This document shows, piece after piece, positions 16,997 through 25,407 of a stretch of 64,000 bases of DNA; positions within the stretch are counted from its first letter, which is position 1; each line of letters starts with the position of its first letter. A program made the translations under genes and the position numbers. The notes under the pieces are model-generated. The model ran no database searches, was not told the DNA's origin, and worked only from the letters and a program-made list of their open reading frames with translations. The DNA is from Vibrio sp. 99-8-1 (GTDB lineage: Bacteria > Pseudomonadota > Gammaproteobacteria > Enterobacterales > Vibrionaceae), in NCBI RefSeq assembly GCF_013114595.1, contig NZ_VTXE01000017.1, forward strand, positions 36,527 to 100,526, written 5' to 3'.

Positions 16997-18973
16997 ATGA
17001 AGTCTGAAGAAAAAATATTAATTCGTTTACCAAGAAATCATAAAGATGGCCATCTATTTGCCGTTTCACAAAACGCAGTTGATTGGATCGAACAATATCA
17101 ACACTTTAAAGGCGTCACTAAAAGTATTTTAGAATTGTTGAATCTAATCTCTTTAAGAGGGTTAAGCAGTAAAGATGGTTATGTCTCTACAACAGAAATA
17201 GTTGAAGCAACGGATAGACACCTTACGCGAGCAGCCATTCAACAAAGATTAAGAGCCGCGGTAAGTATCGGACTATTTACTCAAACGCCGGTTAAGTTCG
17301 AAGAAGGGTTGGCAGGAAAAACGATGCTGCATAGCTTTGTTAATCCAAGCCAATTGGTGTCTGTATTAGGCGCCTCAAGTTTGATGACGGAAACGTCTAA
17401 ACAGACCGAGAAACAGAAACGATCAAAAGCGCTCGCTCAAACACAAGTGAACCGACGTTTATTAACAGAATACGGCCTGCAAACGCCACCAGCAATGAAG
17501 GATGAAGCGGATCAATTTATTGTTTCCCCTACAAACTGGGCAGGGATCATTGATCAAGCATTAGCGCCACCAAGAACAAGAAAAAGCTATCAAAAATCGA
17601 TGGTCTCTATTTCAGGATCAAGAGCCATCATTGAGACACGATCATCAAAAAATATCATGACCGTTGATGATCTAATGACTCTGTTTGCTCTGTTTACATT
17701 AACGGTGCAATACCATGAGCACCACCAAGACGACTATCATATCAACGCTCAGCAGACCCCCAACAAAACGCCTCTGTATATAACCGACATCCTATCAATG
17801 AGAGGTAAAAAAGACAGTGGCCCTGCGAGAGACTCGATCCGGGAAAGTATCGATCGTATTGAATTTACCGACTTTCAATTGCATGAACTTGCCGGACGTT
17901 GGTTAAGTGAAAATATGCCCGAAGGGTTTAAAAGTGATCGTTTCCGTTTTTTAGCTCGTACCATCACTGCGTCAGAAGAAGCGCCATCTGAAGATGCATC
18001 TGGTGAAATCCGAATTAAACCCAATTTGTATATTTTAGTTTGGGAGCCATCATTTTATGAAGAGTTGCTAACAAAAGATTACTTCTTCTTGTTTCCACCA
18101 GAGATATTGAAACAACATACATTAGTGTTTCAACTGTACTCATTTTTCCGTAGCCGAATGTCACGAAGATTTACGGATTCACTGTTATTAAGTGAGTTAA
18201 ATCAAAAGCTCGCAAGAAATATTGAGTGGCGTAAGTTCTCATCTGAGTTGATTCGAGAGCTGAAGAAATTATCTAAAGATGACAGTACAGATACGCTGTT
18301 TACCGTTAACCTGTGGGGTTATCACTTAGTGATATCTGAGATTGAAACAAAAGGTAAGATCTCTGATTACCTGTTGGATATAAAATGTAATGTGGAAGAG
18401 GTACTACGTTACTCTAGAGCAAGAACCACCAATGCCGGTAAACGCAATATGGCGCCAACGTTACCGAACCCTCTTCGTAACGAATTGGTTTCAAAGCAGA
18501 AATTGGATGAACTGGCTGAAATTATTGATGGTGAGTTTGAACCGATTCAACGTAAACCCTCTAAATCAGGGGGCCGTTTGGGGCGAAGAGTTAAGTTACG
18601 TAAGCACCTTGTTGAGATCAATGCCGATGAACTAACCATTACTTTATCGAAATATACCTCAAATGAAGCTCTAGAAAGAGCTGTAACGGCTCTTTCTGCA
18701 ATGACCGGGCATTCACCTTCCTCGATTCAAACAGAGTGTCAGGAGCTCATAGAGAAGCTGGACTGGTTAAAAGTGGGCGATGATATTATCGATTATGAAA
18801 TTCTTAGTAAGACAATCGAGTTATTTAACGCTCAATCTACCAATAAGCACCTTTCAATTGAAAGGTTGATATCCGGCCTTGCGGTAAGGCGTAAAGTCTC
18901 TAAGTCCATTTTACAGGGACATCTGGATGAAGAAGTCTTTAGGACTTTAGATGATGTTGCGATAGGAATTTAG
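16997..18973 (+). CDS. rctB: Chromosome II replication initiator RctB
   Basis: RctB is the Vibrio-specific, plasmid-Rep-like initiator that binds 12-mers to open oriCII and 39/29-mers to limit firing. The product is 658 residues, the same length as V. cholerae RctB, and reads very close to it throughout, for instance IDWIEQYQHFKGVTKSI-like N-terminus, NWAGIIDQALAPPRTRKSYQ (about 180-199), FALFTLTVQYHEHHQDDYH (about 233-251), and the conserved LGRRVKLRKHLVEINADE near 536-553. It is built from several winged-helix domains with no ATPase motif. The gene faces away from parA2 and is followed by a strong terminator. A 29-mer-like site at its start suggests autorepression. Confidence 0.98.
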   Translation: MKSEEKILIRLPRNHKDGHLFAVSQNAVDWIEQYQHFKGVTKSILELLNLISLRGLSSKDGYVSTTEIVEATDRHLTRAAIQQRLRAAVSIGLFTQTPVKFEEGLAGKTMLHSFVNPSQLVSVLGASSLMTETSKQTEKQKRSKALAQTQVNRRLLTEYGLQTPPAMKDEADQFIVSPTNWAGIIDQALAPPRTRKSYQKSMVSISGSRAIIETRSSKNIMTVDDLMTLFALFTLTVQYHEHHQDDYHINAQQTPNKTPLYITDILSMRGKKDSGPARDSIRESIDRIEFTDFQLHELAGRWLSENMPEGFKSDRFRFLARTITASEEAPSEDASGEIRIKPNLYILVWEPSFYEELLTKDYFFLFPPEILKQHTLVFQLYSFFRSRMSRRFTDSLLLSELNQKLARNIEWRKFSSELIRELKKLSKDDSTDTLFTVNLWGYHLVISEIETKGKISDYLLDIKCNVEEVLRYSRARTTNAGKRNMAPTLPNPLRNELVSKQKLDELAEIIDGEFEPIQRKPSKSGGRLGRRVKLRKHLVEINADELTITLSKYTSNEALERAVTALSAMTGHSPSSIQTECQELIEKLDWLKVGDDIIDYEILSKTIELFNAQSTNKHLSIERLISGLAVRRKVSKSILQGHLDEEVFRTLDDVAIGI

Positions 18974-19109
18974 TCAACTACGGACAGAATACTAACATAA
19001 CCCTGACACTCGGTTTTGGTTGCCAAGTAAACTTAACGACGAATAGACAACCCTTTATCCATATCTAATTATAGATTGGCTCATGTAGTTACATTTATTT
19101 ATGATTTTT

Positions 19110-19137
19110 AGCGAGTACTTGTACTCGCTTTTTTTTT
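19110..19137 (+). terminator. Intrinsic terminator of rctB
   Basis: AGCGAGTAC pairs with GTACTCGCT around TT and is followed by nine T residues. Confidence 0.9.
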
Positions 19138-19158
19138 GCCTGTTCAAAATTGAATGCC

Positions 19159-19170
19159 TTGATCATCGTT
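19159..19170 (+). repeat. Isolated 12-mer RctB iteron beyond rctB
   Basis: TTGATCATCGTT with flanks CC and CC extends the same consensus as the origin iterons (CCTTGATCATNNTTCC). It lies 186 bases after the rctB stop, outside the minimal origin. Confidence 0.6.
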
Positions 19171-19526
19171 CCAGAAAATTAGACATTATTGACGTTTGAT
19201 ATGATGCCATCGACAAAAGTTTGTTGTAAAAAGTATTCGAGAAAGGTCAACAAACTCTGGTTTGATATTGAAATTTACCGTCAGGAGTTTGGTTTAGCTC
19301 AATTGAGAGGATGCAATAGCGAGACCTAGCTCTCATTACATTTATTGCGCGGAATCTTTTAAGAATATGACTGAAATTTCTTTTAAGCAAAGCCTTAATG
19401 ACAGATTTATAAACTTCATTATAGAAGTTATGCCTAGTTCACATTCTTAACCAGATTCTCTTAACAAAGAAATGGCACTTTGCTAAATAAGCAGTGTCCC
19501 TAATGGGGTTTTGAACGGAGGTATGT

Positions 19527-19721
19527 ATGTCTATCAACTCAATTGATCATGACGAAATGACAAACATTGCATCTAATTGGGACTTCACGGAAGAAGACAC
19601 CAAGCAATCAAAGAAGAACGTTAAGTCAGCTGAAGCTCGTCGTCGTATTGAAGCGATGCGCGAAATTCGCGAAAGCGGCTTAACATTAGAGGAAGCCGAG
19701 GAGATGGGCTTACTTCATTGA
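19527..19721 (+). CDS. Small conserved hypothetical protein (possibly PA3496 family)
   Basis: This 64-residue, highly charged protein has a strong ribosome site (ACGGAGGT four bases before ATG). The N-terminus is acidic and the second half is a basic-acidic helix (AEARRRIEAMREIRESGLTL). No membrane segment or Cys is present. The charged helix resembles the short proteins grouped as PA3496-like, but the match is from memory and weak. It stands alone between rctB and the next small gene. Confidence 0.7.
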   Translation: MSINSIDHDEMTNIASNWDFTEEDTKQSKKNVKSAEARRRIEAMREIRESGLTLEEAEEMGLLH

Positions 19722-19891
19722 TAGCAATTAAGATTGCAAGTTTCGCTATGGGCGACCAAATGGTCGCCCTTGTCATTTGTCTCAGCCTAGTGGCGAAGCT
19801 CGGAAAAGCGTAAAAATAACCATTTCGTTAACGTTCTAGTATTCACTAGTTTCTTACCTCTGTGTTATATTGCTCGCCTCAGAAATAATCG

Positions 19892-20113
19892 ATGAATAAA
19901 CCCATGTCTGTAAATCTATCTTTGTTAGCTGCCAATGAAAAACAGCTCATAGAGCTTGATAAACAAGCGTCATTTTTAGTTTGGAAATTAAAACAAGCAA
20001 AAGTGGGCCCAGAAGAAATTATTGCCCAATCTGCTAAGCTAAAAAGTGATGAAGAGAGAGCATGTTTTGAACAGTCGATCGAGAAATACAAGAGAGTAAT
20101 GGGCGTAATGTAA
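19892..20113 (+). CDS. Small hypothetical protein
   Basis: This 73-residue, soluble, helix-rich protein (LLAANEKQLIELDKQASFLV, then FEQSIEKYKRVMGVM) lies between rctB and the yebC-like gene, where Vibrio chromosome II carries small conserved genes. I do not recognise a domain. No clear Shine-Dalgarno sequence precedes the ATG at 19892; an internal ATG at 19904 (MSVNLSLL) is an alternative start. The reverse strand has an overlapping frame of similar size that looks like a shadow. Confidence 0.6.
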   Translation: MNKPMSVNLSLLAANEKQLIELDKQASFLVWKLKQAKVGPEEIIAQSAKLKSDEERACFEQSIEKYKRVMGVM

Positions 20114-20195
20114 CGCTGGTTGCTCTTACAAATTGAATTGATTTTGCTTTTTGCTAAAATCTGCCCGAATAATTTGAATCAGAGAGAACATCCCG

Positions 20196-20912
20196 ATGGG
20201 AAGAAGTTTTGAAGTGCGCAAGGCCTCAATGGCTAAAACTCAAGGCGCAAAAATTAAAGTCTATTCCAAATACGGTAAAGAAATTTACATGTCAGCTAAA
20301 AATGGTGGCGCGGACCCTGACATGAACCTTTCGCTTAAGCATTTGATCGCGAAAGCTAAAAAAGACCAAGTACCTGCACACGTTATTGATAAAGCGCTAG
20401 ATAAAGCGACAGGTGGTGGCGGTGAAGATTACCAACCCGCTCGTTATGAAGGATTCGCTCCAGGTGGCGCAAGTGTGATAGTGGATTGTTTAACCGATAA
20501 TGGCAATCGTACCTTCCAAGATGTTCGTCAATGCTTTGTTAAAACGGGTGCAAAAATAGGCAGCCCAGGTACTACCGCACATATGTTTGACCACCAAGCT
20601 GTTTTGCAGTTTAAAGGAGAAGACGAAGAAGCGGTACTAGAAGCCTTAATGATGGAAGATGTGGATGTTACTGATATAGAGCTAGAAGATGGTGTTATCA
20701 CGGTTTTTGCTCCGCATACTGAATTCTTTAAAGCGAAAACAACACTGAACGCTGAATTTCCAGATGTCACTTTAGATGTTGAAGAAATTACTTTTGTGCC
20801 GCAAACCAACACGCCAATTAATGGTGATGACGCGGAAAGGTTCCAAAAGTTCTTAGATCTTCTTGATGAGTGTGATGATGTTCAGCAGGTTTACCACAAC
20901 GCTGAGCTGTAA
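20196..20912 (+). CDS. YebC/PmpR family probable transcriptional or translational regulator
   Basis: This 238-residue cytosolic protein belongs to the YebC/PmpR/TACO1 family. It has the N-terminal [20 protein letters not shown] segment, the Gly-rich hinge [18 protein letters not shown] (about 69-86) and the conserved acidic central region. It is the YeeN-like paralogue type (N-terminal GRSFE instead of AGHSKW), as is the V. cholerae chromosome II copy VCA0006. Family members act as DNA-binding regulators in some species and as ribosome-associated factors for polyproline stretches in others; which applies here is unknown. A strong terminator follows. Confidence 0.92.
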   Translation: MGRSFEVRKASMAKTQGAKIKVYSKYGKEIYMSAKNGGADPDMNLSLKHLIAKAKKDQVPAHVIDKALDKATGGGGEDYQPARYEGFAPGGASVIVDCLTDNGNRTFQDVRQCFVKTGAKIGSPGTTAHMFDHQAVLQFKGEDEEAVLEALMMEDVDVTDIELEDGVITVFAPHTEFFKAKTTLNAEFPDVTLDVEEITFVPQTNTPINGDDAERFQKFLDLLDECDDVQQVYHNAEL

Positions 20913-20933
20913 TTCCCCTTTGATACAAAGATT

Positions 20934-20960
20934 AAACCGGGCAGCTCGCCCGGTTTTTTT
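20934..20960 (+). terminator. Intrinsic terminator after the YebC-family gene
   Basis: AAACCGGGC pairs with GCCCGGTTT around a 5-base loop, followed by a T run. Confidence 0.9.
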
Positions 20961-21065
20961 ATGTTCATATGTTGTGGTATTTATGTTCATATATCGTAAT
21001 GAACAACAAAGCTTCACGCATTAAAGCTGTCGCAGTGATGCACAAGTCGAATAAAGGAATAGATA

Positions 21066-21941
21066 ATGAAAATTAGTTTTATTGGCCTAGGTGTCATGGG
21101 TTATCCAATGGCTGGCCATCTGCAGAACGCAGGGTTTGAGGTCACGGTTTATAACCGCACCACGGAGAAAGCGGCTAAATGGGCTAAACAGTATGGTGGA
21201 TCCTATTGTGAGACCGTTGCAGAGAGCGTACAGGATGCCGATATTGTTGTTTGCTGTGTTGGTAATGATAATGATGTACGAAGCGTGACAACGCATTCTG
21301 ACGGCGCTATTACTGCGATGAAGAGTGGGACGATACTGGTGGATCACACTACGACATCTGCGGAATTAGCGGAAGAGCTATCTGTTGCTTGTCAAGAAAG
21401 CGGGATTCGCTTTATGGATGCGCCTGTTTCTGGTGGACAAAGCGGAGCAGAAAATGGCTTGTTAACCATTATGTGTGGCGGTTCAGAACAGGACTTTGAT
21501 AGGTTGCAGACCGTATTTGATGCGTATGGTAAGTCATCAGTATTAATGGGCGGTGTAGGGCAGGGGCAACGTGCTAAAATGGTCAATCAAATATGCATTG
21601 CCGGAACGCTGGCTGGTCTCTCTGAAGGGCTGATATTGGCAGAGAAGTCCGGTTTAGATATCTCGTCGTTAATTTCCTGCTTAAAAAATGGCGCCGCTGG
21701 TTCATGGCAGATGGAGAACCGAGCTGACACCATGGCCAAAGACAGCTTTGATTTTGGTTTTGCCATCGACTGGATGATAAAAGATCTCGGGTTCTGTTTA
21801 GATGAAGCCAAGCGACAAGGTCTTCAATTACCACAAACCGAAAAAGCGACAAATCAATATAAGCAGTTATCTGAGCAAGGTTTCGGCCGTATGGACACGT
21901 CGGTTCTGATTAAAGCAATTCGAGAAGAGACGGAAAAATAA
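21066..21941 (+). CDS. NAD(P)-dependent beta-hydroxyacid dehydrogenase (3-hydroxyisobutyrate dehydrogenase family)
   Basis: The 291-residue product has the Rossmann motif IGLGVMGYPMAGHL at the N-terminus (GxGxxG type), the substrate-binding signature DAPVSGGQSGAENG (about 119-132), and the catalytic lysine motif GQGQRAKMVNQI (about 166-177). Members reduce or oxidise 3-hydroxyisobutyrate, tartronate semialdehyde or similar short hydroxyacids, and the exact substrate cannot be read from sequence. The ribosome site is AAGGAAT. It is monocistronic, convergent with the next gene across a shared hairpin. Confidence 0.9.
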   Translation: MKISFIGLGVMGYPMAGHLQNAGFEVTVYNRTTEKAAKWAKQYGGSYCETVAESVQDADIVVCCVGNDNDVRSVTTHSDGAITAMKSGTILVDHTTTSAELAEELSVACQESGIRFMDAPVSGGQSGAENGLLTIMCGGSEQDFDRLQTVFDAYGKSSVLMGGVGQGQRAKMVNQICIAGTLAGLSEGLILAEKSGLDISSLISCLKNGAAGSWQMENRADTMAKDSFDFGFAIDWMIKDLGFCLDEAKRQGLQLPQTEKATNQYKQLSEQGFGRMDTSVLIKAIREETEK

Positions 21942-21966
21942 ATATTGTCTGCATTTATCCGATAAA

Positions 21967-21995
21967 AATAAAGCCAGCATATTGCTGGCTTTATT
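21967..21995. terminator. Bidirectional terminator hairpin
   Basis: ATAAAGCCAGCA pairs with TGCTGGCTTTAT between two convergent genes. The T run on the plus side is interrupted. Confidence 0.7.
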
Positions 21996-22040
21996 GATTT
22001 TTCGGCCAGATTCTAGCCACCGACGACCTTGTGTTGGTCA

Positions 22041-22925
22041 CTAACGTCGGTTGGCCATCCTCTTATATTGGTGGCGTCGGCCTCGTAATGTTATCCCCAA
22101 ACGCATGATATTTTCTGGTATCGCCAAGCCGGAATAACCACTGTCACCAATGTGCACAATGTCTGCGCCAGCAGCCTTCGATTCCATGGCCACTTTTTCA
22201 ATATAACTTTCACAACTTCCCTCTTGCGAGGTGCCAATTGCGAGCATGCCGAGTAGCCCTGCTTTGTGAACTTCATTCATCATCTGCTGCGCAAGCGCGG
22301 CATTGACACCGGGAGTGGTATAAGGTGCCGGAAACATGACAATATCTGCTCCTGCCGATGCAAAATCCGCGACAATATCTAAGTTGTAATCATTTCCAAC
22401 GCCTGAGCCATGCATTTTTCCTGCGATGATGATGATCTCTTTGGAGACACTCCGGACTAACTTAATGCCGTCAAGGATGGTTTGTTGGGTTACCTTCATG
22501 CCGGGATTGCCCGTTAACATGATGTAGTTCATGCCCAACTCTATGGCGTTATTAATGGTCTCTTTAGAGAGCGTTCTGCCTGCTTCTATATTGACGTCAA
22601 CCTCGTTAGGAACAGGTTCTAGGTTACACCCCAAAAGACGGCCAGTGCATTGCTTAACTTGCTCAATGTTCATCTCTTGCGCTGTGTCATGAAGGTTAAT
22701 TTTTACTGATGGGTTATATAGATTCAATAAATTGAGTGTGATCATATCTGCACCAAACGCAGCAGCAAGCTCAGCATTACTAACGACATCAACCGTTGGA
22801 ATGGCAGAAGCAATGGTTTCTACCATCATTGTTCGCCCTTCCGAGAGTCGAATAGAATCGAGTAGCTGTTGTCTTGTCGCTGTGGTTATATCTTGATGAG
22901 TTAAATCAAATATTCGTTTGTTCAT
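22041..22925 (-). CDS. TIM-barrel-like protein of uncertain function (DUF7916-type, often mislabelled as HAD-like)
   Basis: The product is about 294 residues. Repeated beta-alpha units with Gly/Asp-rich strand ends (AAFGADMITLNLLN, ASAGADIVMFPAPYTTPG, AAGADIVHIGDSGYSG) indicate a (beta/alpha)8 barrel with a phosphate-binding-like end. No HAD motif DxDxT is present, although relatives are often annotated as haloacid dehalogenase-like. The frame opens at 22940, but MNKRIFDLTHQD at 22925 has GGGAG six bases upstream and is preferred. It is divergent from an AraC-family gene whose upstream region has direct repeats, suggesting control by that regulator. The substrate is unknown. Confidence 0.75.
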   Translation of the reverse strand: MNKRIFDLTHQDITTATRQQLLDSIRLSEGRTMMVETIASAIPTVDVVSNAELAAAFGADMITLNLLNLYNPSVKINLHDTAQEMNIEQVKQCTGRLLGCNLEPVPNEVDVNIEAGRTLSKETINNAIELGMNYIMLTGNPGMKVTQQTILDGIKLVRSVSKEIIIIAGKMHGSGVGNDYNLDIVADFASAGADIVMFPAPYTTPGVNAALAQQMMNEVHKAGLLGMLAIGTSQEGSCESYIEKVAMESKAAGADIVHIGDSGYSGLAIPENIMRLGITLRGRRHQYKRMANRR

Positions 22926-23003
22926 TGTTACTCCCAACATGTTAGAAGGTGGATAGTGTCTATTTGCTTAACCGTACTTTATCGCTGCGCCGGACGGTAA
23001 TTC

Positions 23004-23080
23004 AGTACATTACTGTCAATGATCAGTACTATTTTATCTGCTGCTGTTTATTTGTGGATTTTTAGTACTATATTGTCATT
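23004..23080. promoter_or_regulatory. Direct repeats, candidate AraC-type operator
   Basis: AGTAC occurs at 23004, 23025 and 23064. The first and third are followed by a similar WTAYTGTCAWT-like tail. The first two copies are 21 bases apart, two helical turns, as is common for AraC-family half-sites. They lie between the divergent AraC regulator and the TIM-barrel gene. Confidence 0.5.
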
Positions 23081-23110
23081 TATGAATCGTATATTGCTAT
23101 CGTTAAGTAG

Positions 23111-23986
23111 ATGAAAAGCCCTTTAGATAAAGTTCCAACACGGCCTGGTATGTCGTGGCGTTATAAACACTGCCAATACCAATCGTTACAGCAGCCGTAT
23201 CATCATCATAGTGAGTTTGAGATCGCCTTGCATATTGGTGCCGAAGGGGTATTGCAACTGAACCAACAACAGTTTGTGATCGAGAGTAACTGTCTATTGC
23301 TGTTACCGCCAAGAACTTCCCATTGTTATGATCAAACCGCTAAAGATGGCGTTGAAGCGAACAGTCATTTTATTTGGTTTCGAGCTGATTGGTTGGGCAA
23401 TATGGCATTCAGTTGTGAAGAGTTTCGACATTTGAATGATAGGCTGAAGAGCGCTCGCTATGGGCTTCGTTTTAGTGAGGAGACTGCACAACAAGCTGTG
23501 AAACTTTTAAGTGAGCTTGATTGTGGTAAGGCTAAACTGGCTCAGTTAGCGGCCTTTATTGAGCTGCTGAGTTTGCTTTGTCAGGATACGAGTACGGTTC
23601 CTTTATTAGTGAGTCAGCCTATGTTGCCAACAGCTAAGGAGACTGATGAGGTAAGTAAAATAGAAAAACTTGCCAGATTTATTGATAGTCATTTCGCATA
23701 TCCGCTTACCTTGTCACAACTGGCGGATCATATGTGCATGAGCCAGAGTAGCGTACACCGGTTTTTTATACTTCATTTTGGCGAAACCTTTACGCAACGA
23801 CTAAAGAAAACCAGATTAAGTTACTCTGCTCAATGGTTAGTTGATACCGATGATAGTATTGCGGTGATCAGCCAAAAGTCGGGTTACCAGAATCAGGCTA
23901 ATTTTAATCGTCAATTTAAGCAATATCATGGCCTCACTCCCCGTGAATATCGACATAAGTTTAAGTTGGGTTTGCAGTTACCATAA
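23111..23986 (+). CDS. AraC family transcriptional regulator
   Basis: This 291-residue regulator has an N-terminal cupin ligand-binding domain (about 10-110; HHHSEFEIALHIGAEG, LLLLPPRTSHCYD) and a C-terminal double helix-turn-helix (about 185-285) with LSQLADHMCMSQSSVHRFF and the classic ending VISQKSGYQNQANFNRQFKQ, GLTPREYRHKF. It probably controls the divergent gene and itself through the repeats in between. The ligand is unknown. The ribosome site is weak. Confidence 0.92.
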   Translation: MKSPLDKVPTRPGMSWRYKHCQYQSLQQPYHHHSEFEIALHIGAEGVLQLNQQQFVIESNCLLLLPPRTSHCYDQTAKDGVEANSHFIWFRADWLGNMAFSCEEFRHLNDRLKSARYGLRFSEETAQQAVKLLSELDCGKAKLAQLAAFIELLSLLCQDTSTVPLLVSQPMLPTAKETDEVSKIEKLARFIDSHFAYPLTLSQLADHMCMSQSSVHRFFILHFGETFTQRLKKTRLSYSAQWLVDTDDSIAVISQKSGYQNQANFNRQFKQYHGLTPREYRHKFKLGLQLP

Positions 23987-24009
23987 TTTTAGTTTAACAA
24001 AGCTAGTTC

Positions 24010-24024
24010 ATTTACAGTGTAAAT
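24010..24024. promoter_or_regulatory. parS2: parS2 centromere site 5
   Basis: ATTTACAGTGTAAAT is a perfect 7-1-7 palindrome of the ParB2 consensus. It lies between the AraC gene and the convergent lysR gene, 5.0 kb past the end of rctB. Confidence 0.93.
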
Positions 24025-24145
24025 ACACTTTGCCTAGCTTTACCGCTTCGTTAAATTGACTTTTTTCTCTTCACCAATTCGTAAGCCATGCGTTTTTTAT
24101 GGGCAATGCGCCCTCGGCTATCTCATGGGCTGACTTTATATATCA

Positions 24146-25027
24146 CTATAAATTGAGATGCTTTTTGAGAAAGTCTATAAAAACCGAGACTCTGCAAGCT
24201 ACTGATGAAGATTTATAATAAACCGCGTTTATCTGTTCTCGATCTGGCATAGTAACCCTGTCTGTTATTAATAACGGAACCAGAGCTCCTTGCTCTATAT
24301 CTTTATGCACCATAAAGTTCGATAAACAAGCAATACCAATGCCGGAGAGCGCCAACTGGCGAACGGCTTCGCCATTACTGGCAGATATAGAAGGCTCTAT
24401 ATATTCACACCCTTTTAGCCCCCACTGATTTAACACTTTTGGGCCACTGAATCCAATAAGTGAATGGTGGTTGAGTTCTTCTACCGAGTTAGGGGTGCCA
24501 TGATTTGCCAAGTAATCCTTGGAAGCGACGATATGAAGAGGGCTGTGCCCCAAGCTTCTCGCGCTTAATGTGGAGTCGGGCATTTTCCCGATTCTGATGG
24601 CAATGTCTGTTTTGTTTTCAAGCAAATCGACAAACTCTTCATTAGAAGTGAGATCCAGCGTGATCTGAGGGTATTCAGATTTGAATTTTTCAACTAAAGG
24701 AATGATCTGATGGATAATAAATGGACTTGCTGCGTCAATTCTTAGTTTACCTTTTGGAGCCTCTCCTAGAATTAGTAAGGACTCTTCGACCTGTTCAATC
24801 TCTTGTAGGGACTTTCTGATAGAAGAAACAAAGTAATGACCTTCATCTGTGAGGTTAAGTCGTCGTGTTGTTCTATTGAGTAAGGTCACTCCTAACTTTT
24901 TCTCCAGCTTGTTTACCACTCGAGAAACCTTAGCAACCTGAACATTCAAAGCGACTGCCGCAGCTGAAAAGCTTCCGTGATCAACAACAGCGACAAAGAT
25001 TTCCAGTTCATCGGAGCGAGTAAGCAT
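24146..25027 (-). CDS. LysR family transcriptional regulator
   Basis: This 293-residue protein has the N-terminal winged helix (about 1-60; FVAVVDHGSFSAAAVALNV, LEKKLGVTLLNRTTRRLNLT) and a two-lobed effector-binding domain (about 90-293). It is divergent from two Old Yellow Enzyme genes, and the 380-base gap contains a perfect 15-base palindrome, so it likely regulates them. The inducer may be an electrophile or enone handled by the reductases, but this is inference. Confidence 0.93.
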   Translation of the reverse strand: MLTRSDELEIFVAVVDHGSFSAAAVALNVQVAKVSRVVNKLEKKLGVTLLNRTTRRLNLTDEGHYFVSSIRKSLQEIEQVEESLLILGEAPKGKLRIDAASPFIIHQIIPLVEKFKSEYPQITLDLTSNEEFVDLLENKTDIAIRIGKMPDSTLSARSLGHSPLHIVASKDYLANHGTPNSVEELNHHSLIGFSGPKVLNQWGLKGCEYIEPSISASNGEAVRQLALSGIGIACLSNFMVHKDIEQGALVPLLITDRVTMPDREQINAVYYKSSSVACRVSVFIDFLKKHLNL

Positions 25028-25407
25028 ACCTTCTTCCTTACGTTACATAGCGATTACGTTTATTTATGACAATAATAGCATCCGCATAGACAAGGCAAGC
25101 ACTATCACTTATACAAAAGAGTATGGTTTATTTTGCAATAATCCAGATTGATAAAATTTCGCTAGCAGTTAGGGGCGAACTCAGTTGATACGCCGTATCA
25201 GAAGAAGCTATTGGTTATTTATACCGACATAACTAAAGATTAATTCGCCACCTGTAACTGACTTTTTCCGCAAAATTCATTTATCAAAATTGCCGTTTTA
25301 TCTGTTTATTTTTGTCGTTACAGCAAAATTGAATTGTATTTTCTGGTCTAAATAGCCATCAAGCAACTTGTTATCATGCCTTCACTCTACATTAGAAGGT
25401 TTTTACT
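25028..25407. other. Divergent promoter region, lysR and Old Yellow Enzyme genes
   Basis: Apart from the palindrome at 25186..25200, I see no further gene or repeat in these 380 bases. Confidence 0.5.
25186..25200. promoter_or_regulatory. Perfect palindrome, candidate LysR operator
   Basis: TGATACGCCGTATCA is a 7-1-7 perfect palindrome containing ATAC-N3-GTAT, the kind of dyad LysR-type regulators bind. It is 159 bases from the lysR start and 207 from the reductase start. Confidence 0.6.

Larger units (their letters stand above)
18974..19526. other. Intergenic region downstream of rctB
   Basis: It holds the rctB terminator and an isolated 12-mer. In the remaining part (about 19180-19500) I recognise no RNA gene or riboswitch. 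The promoter of the next small gene must lie here. Confidence 0.5.

Noticed and set aside
17542..17560. ATTGATCAAGCATT-like iteron inside rctB
   Set aside because: It encodes conserved RctB residues (IIDQAL) and departs from the 12-mer pattern, so it is best explained by coding.
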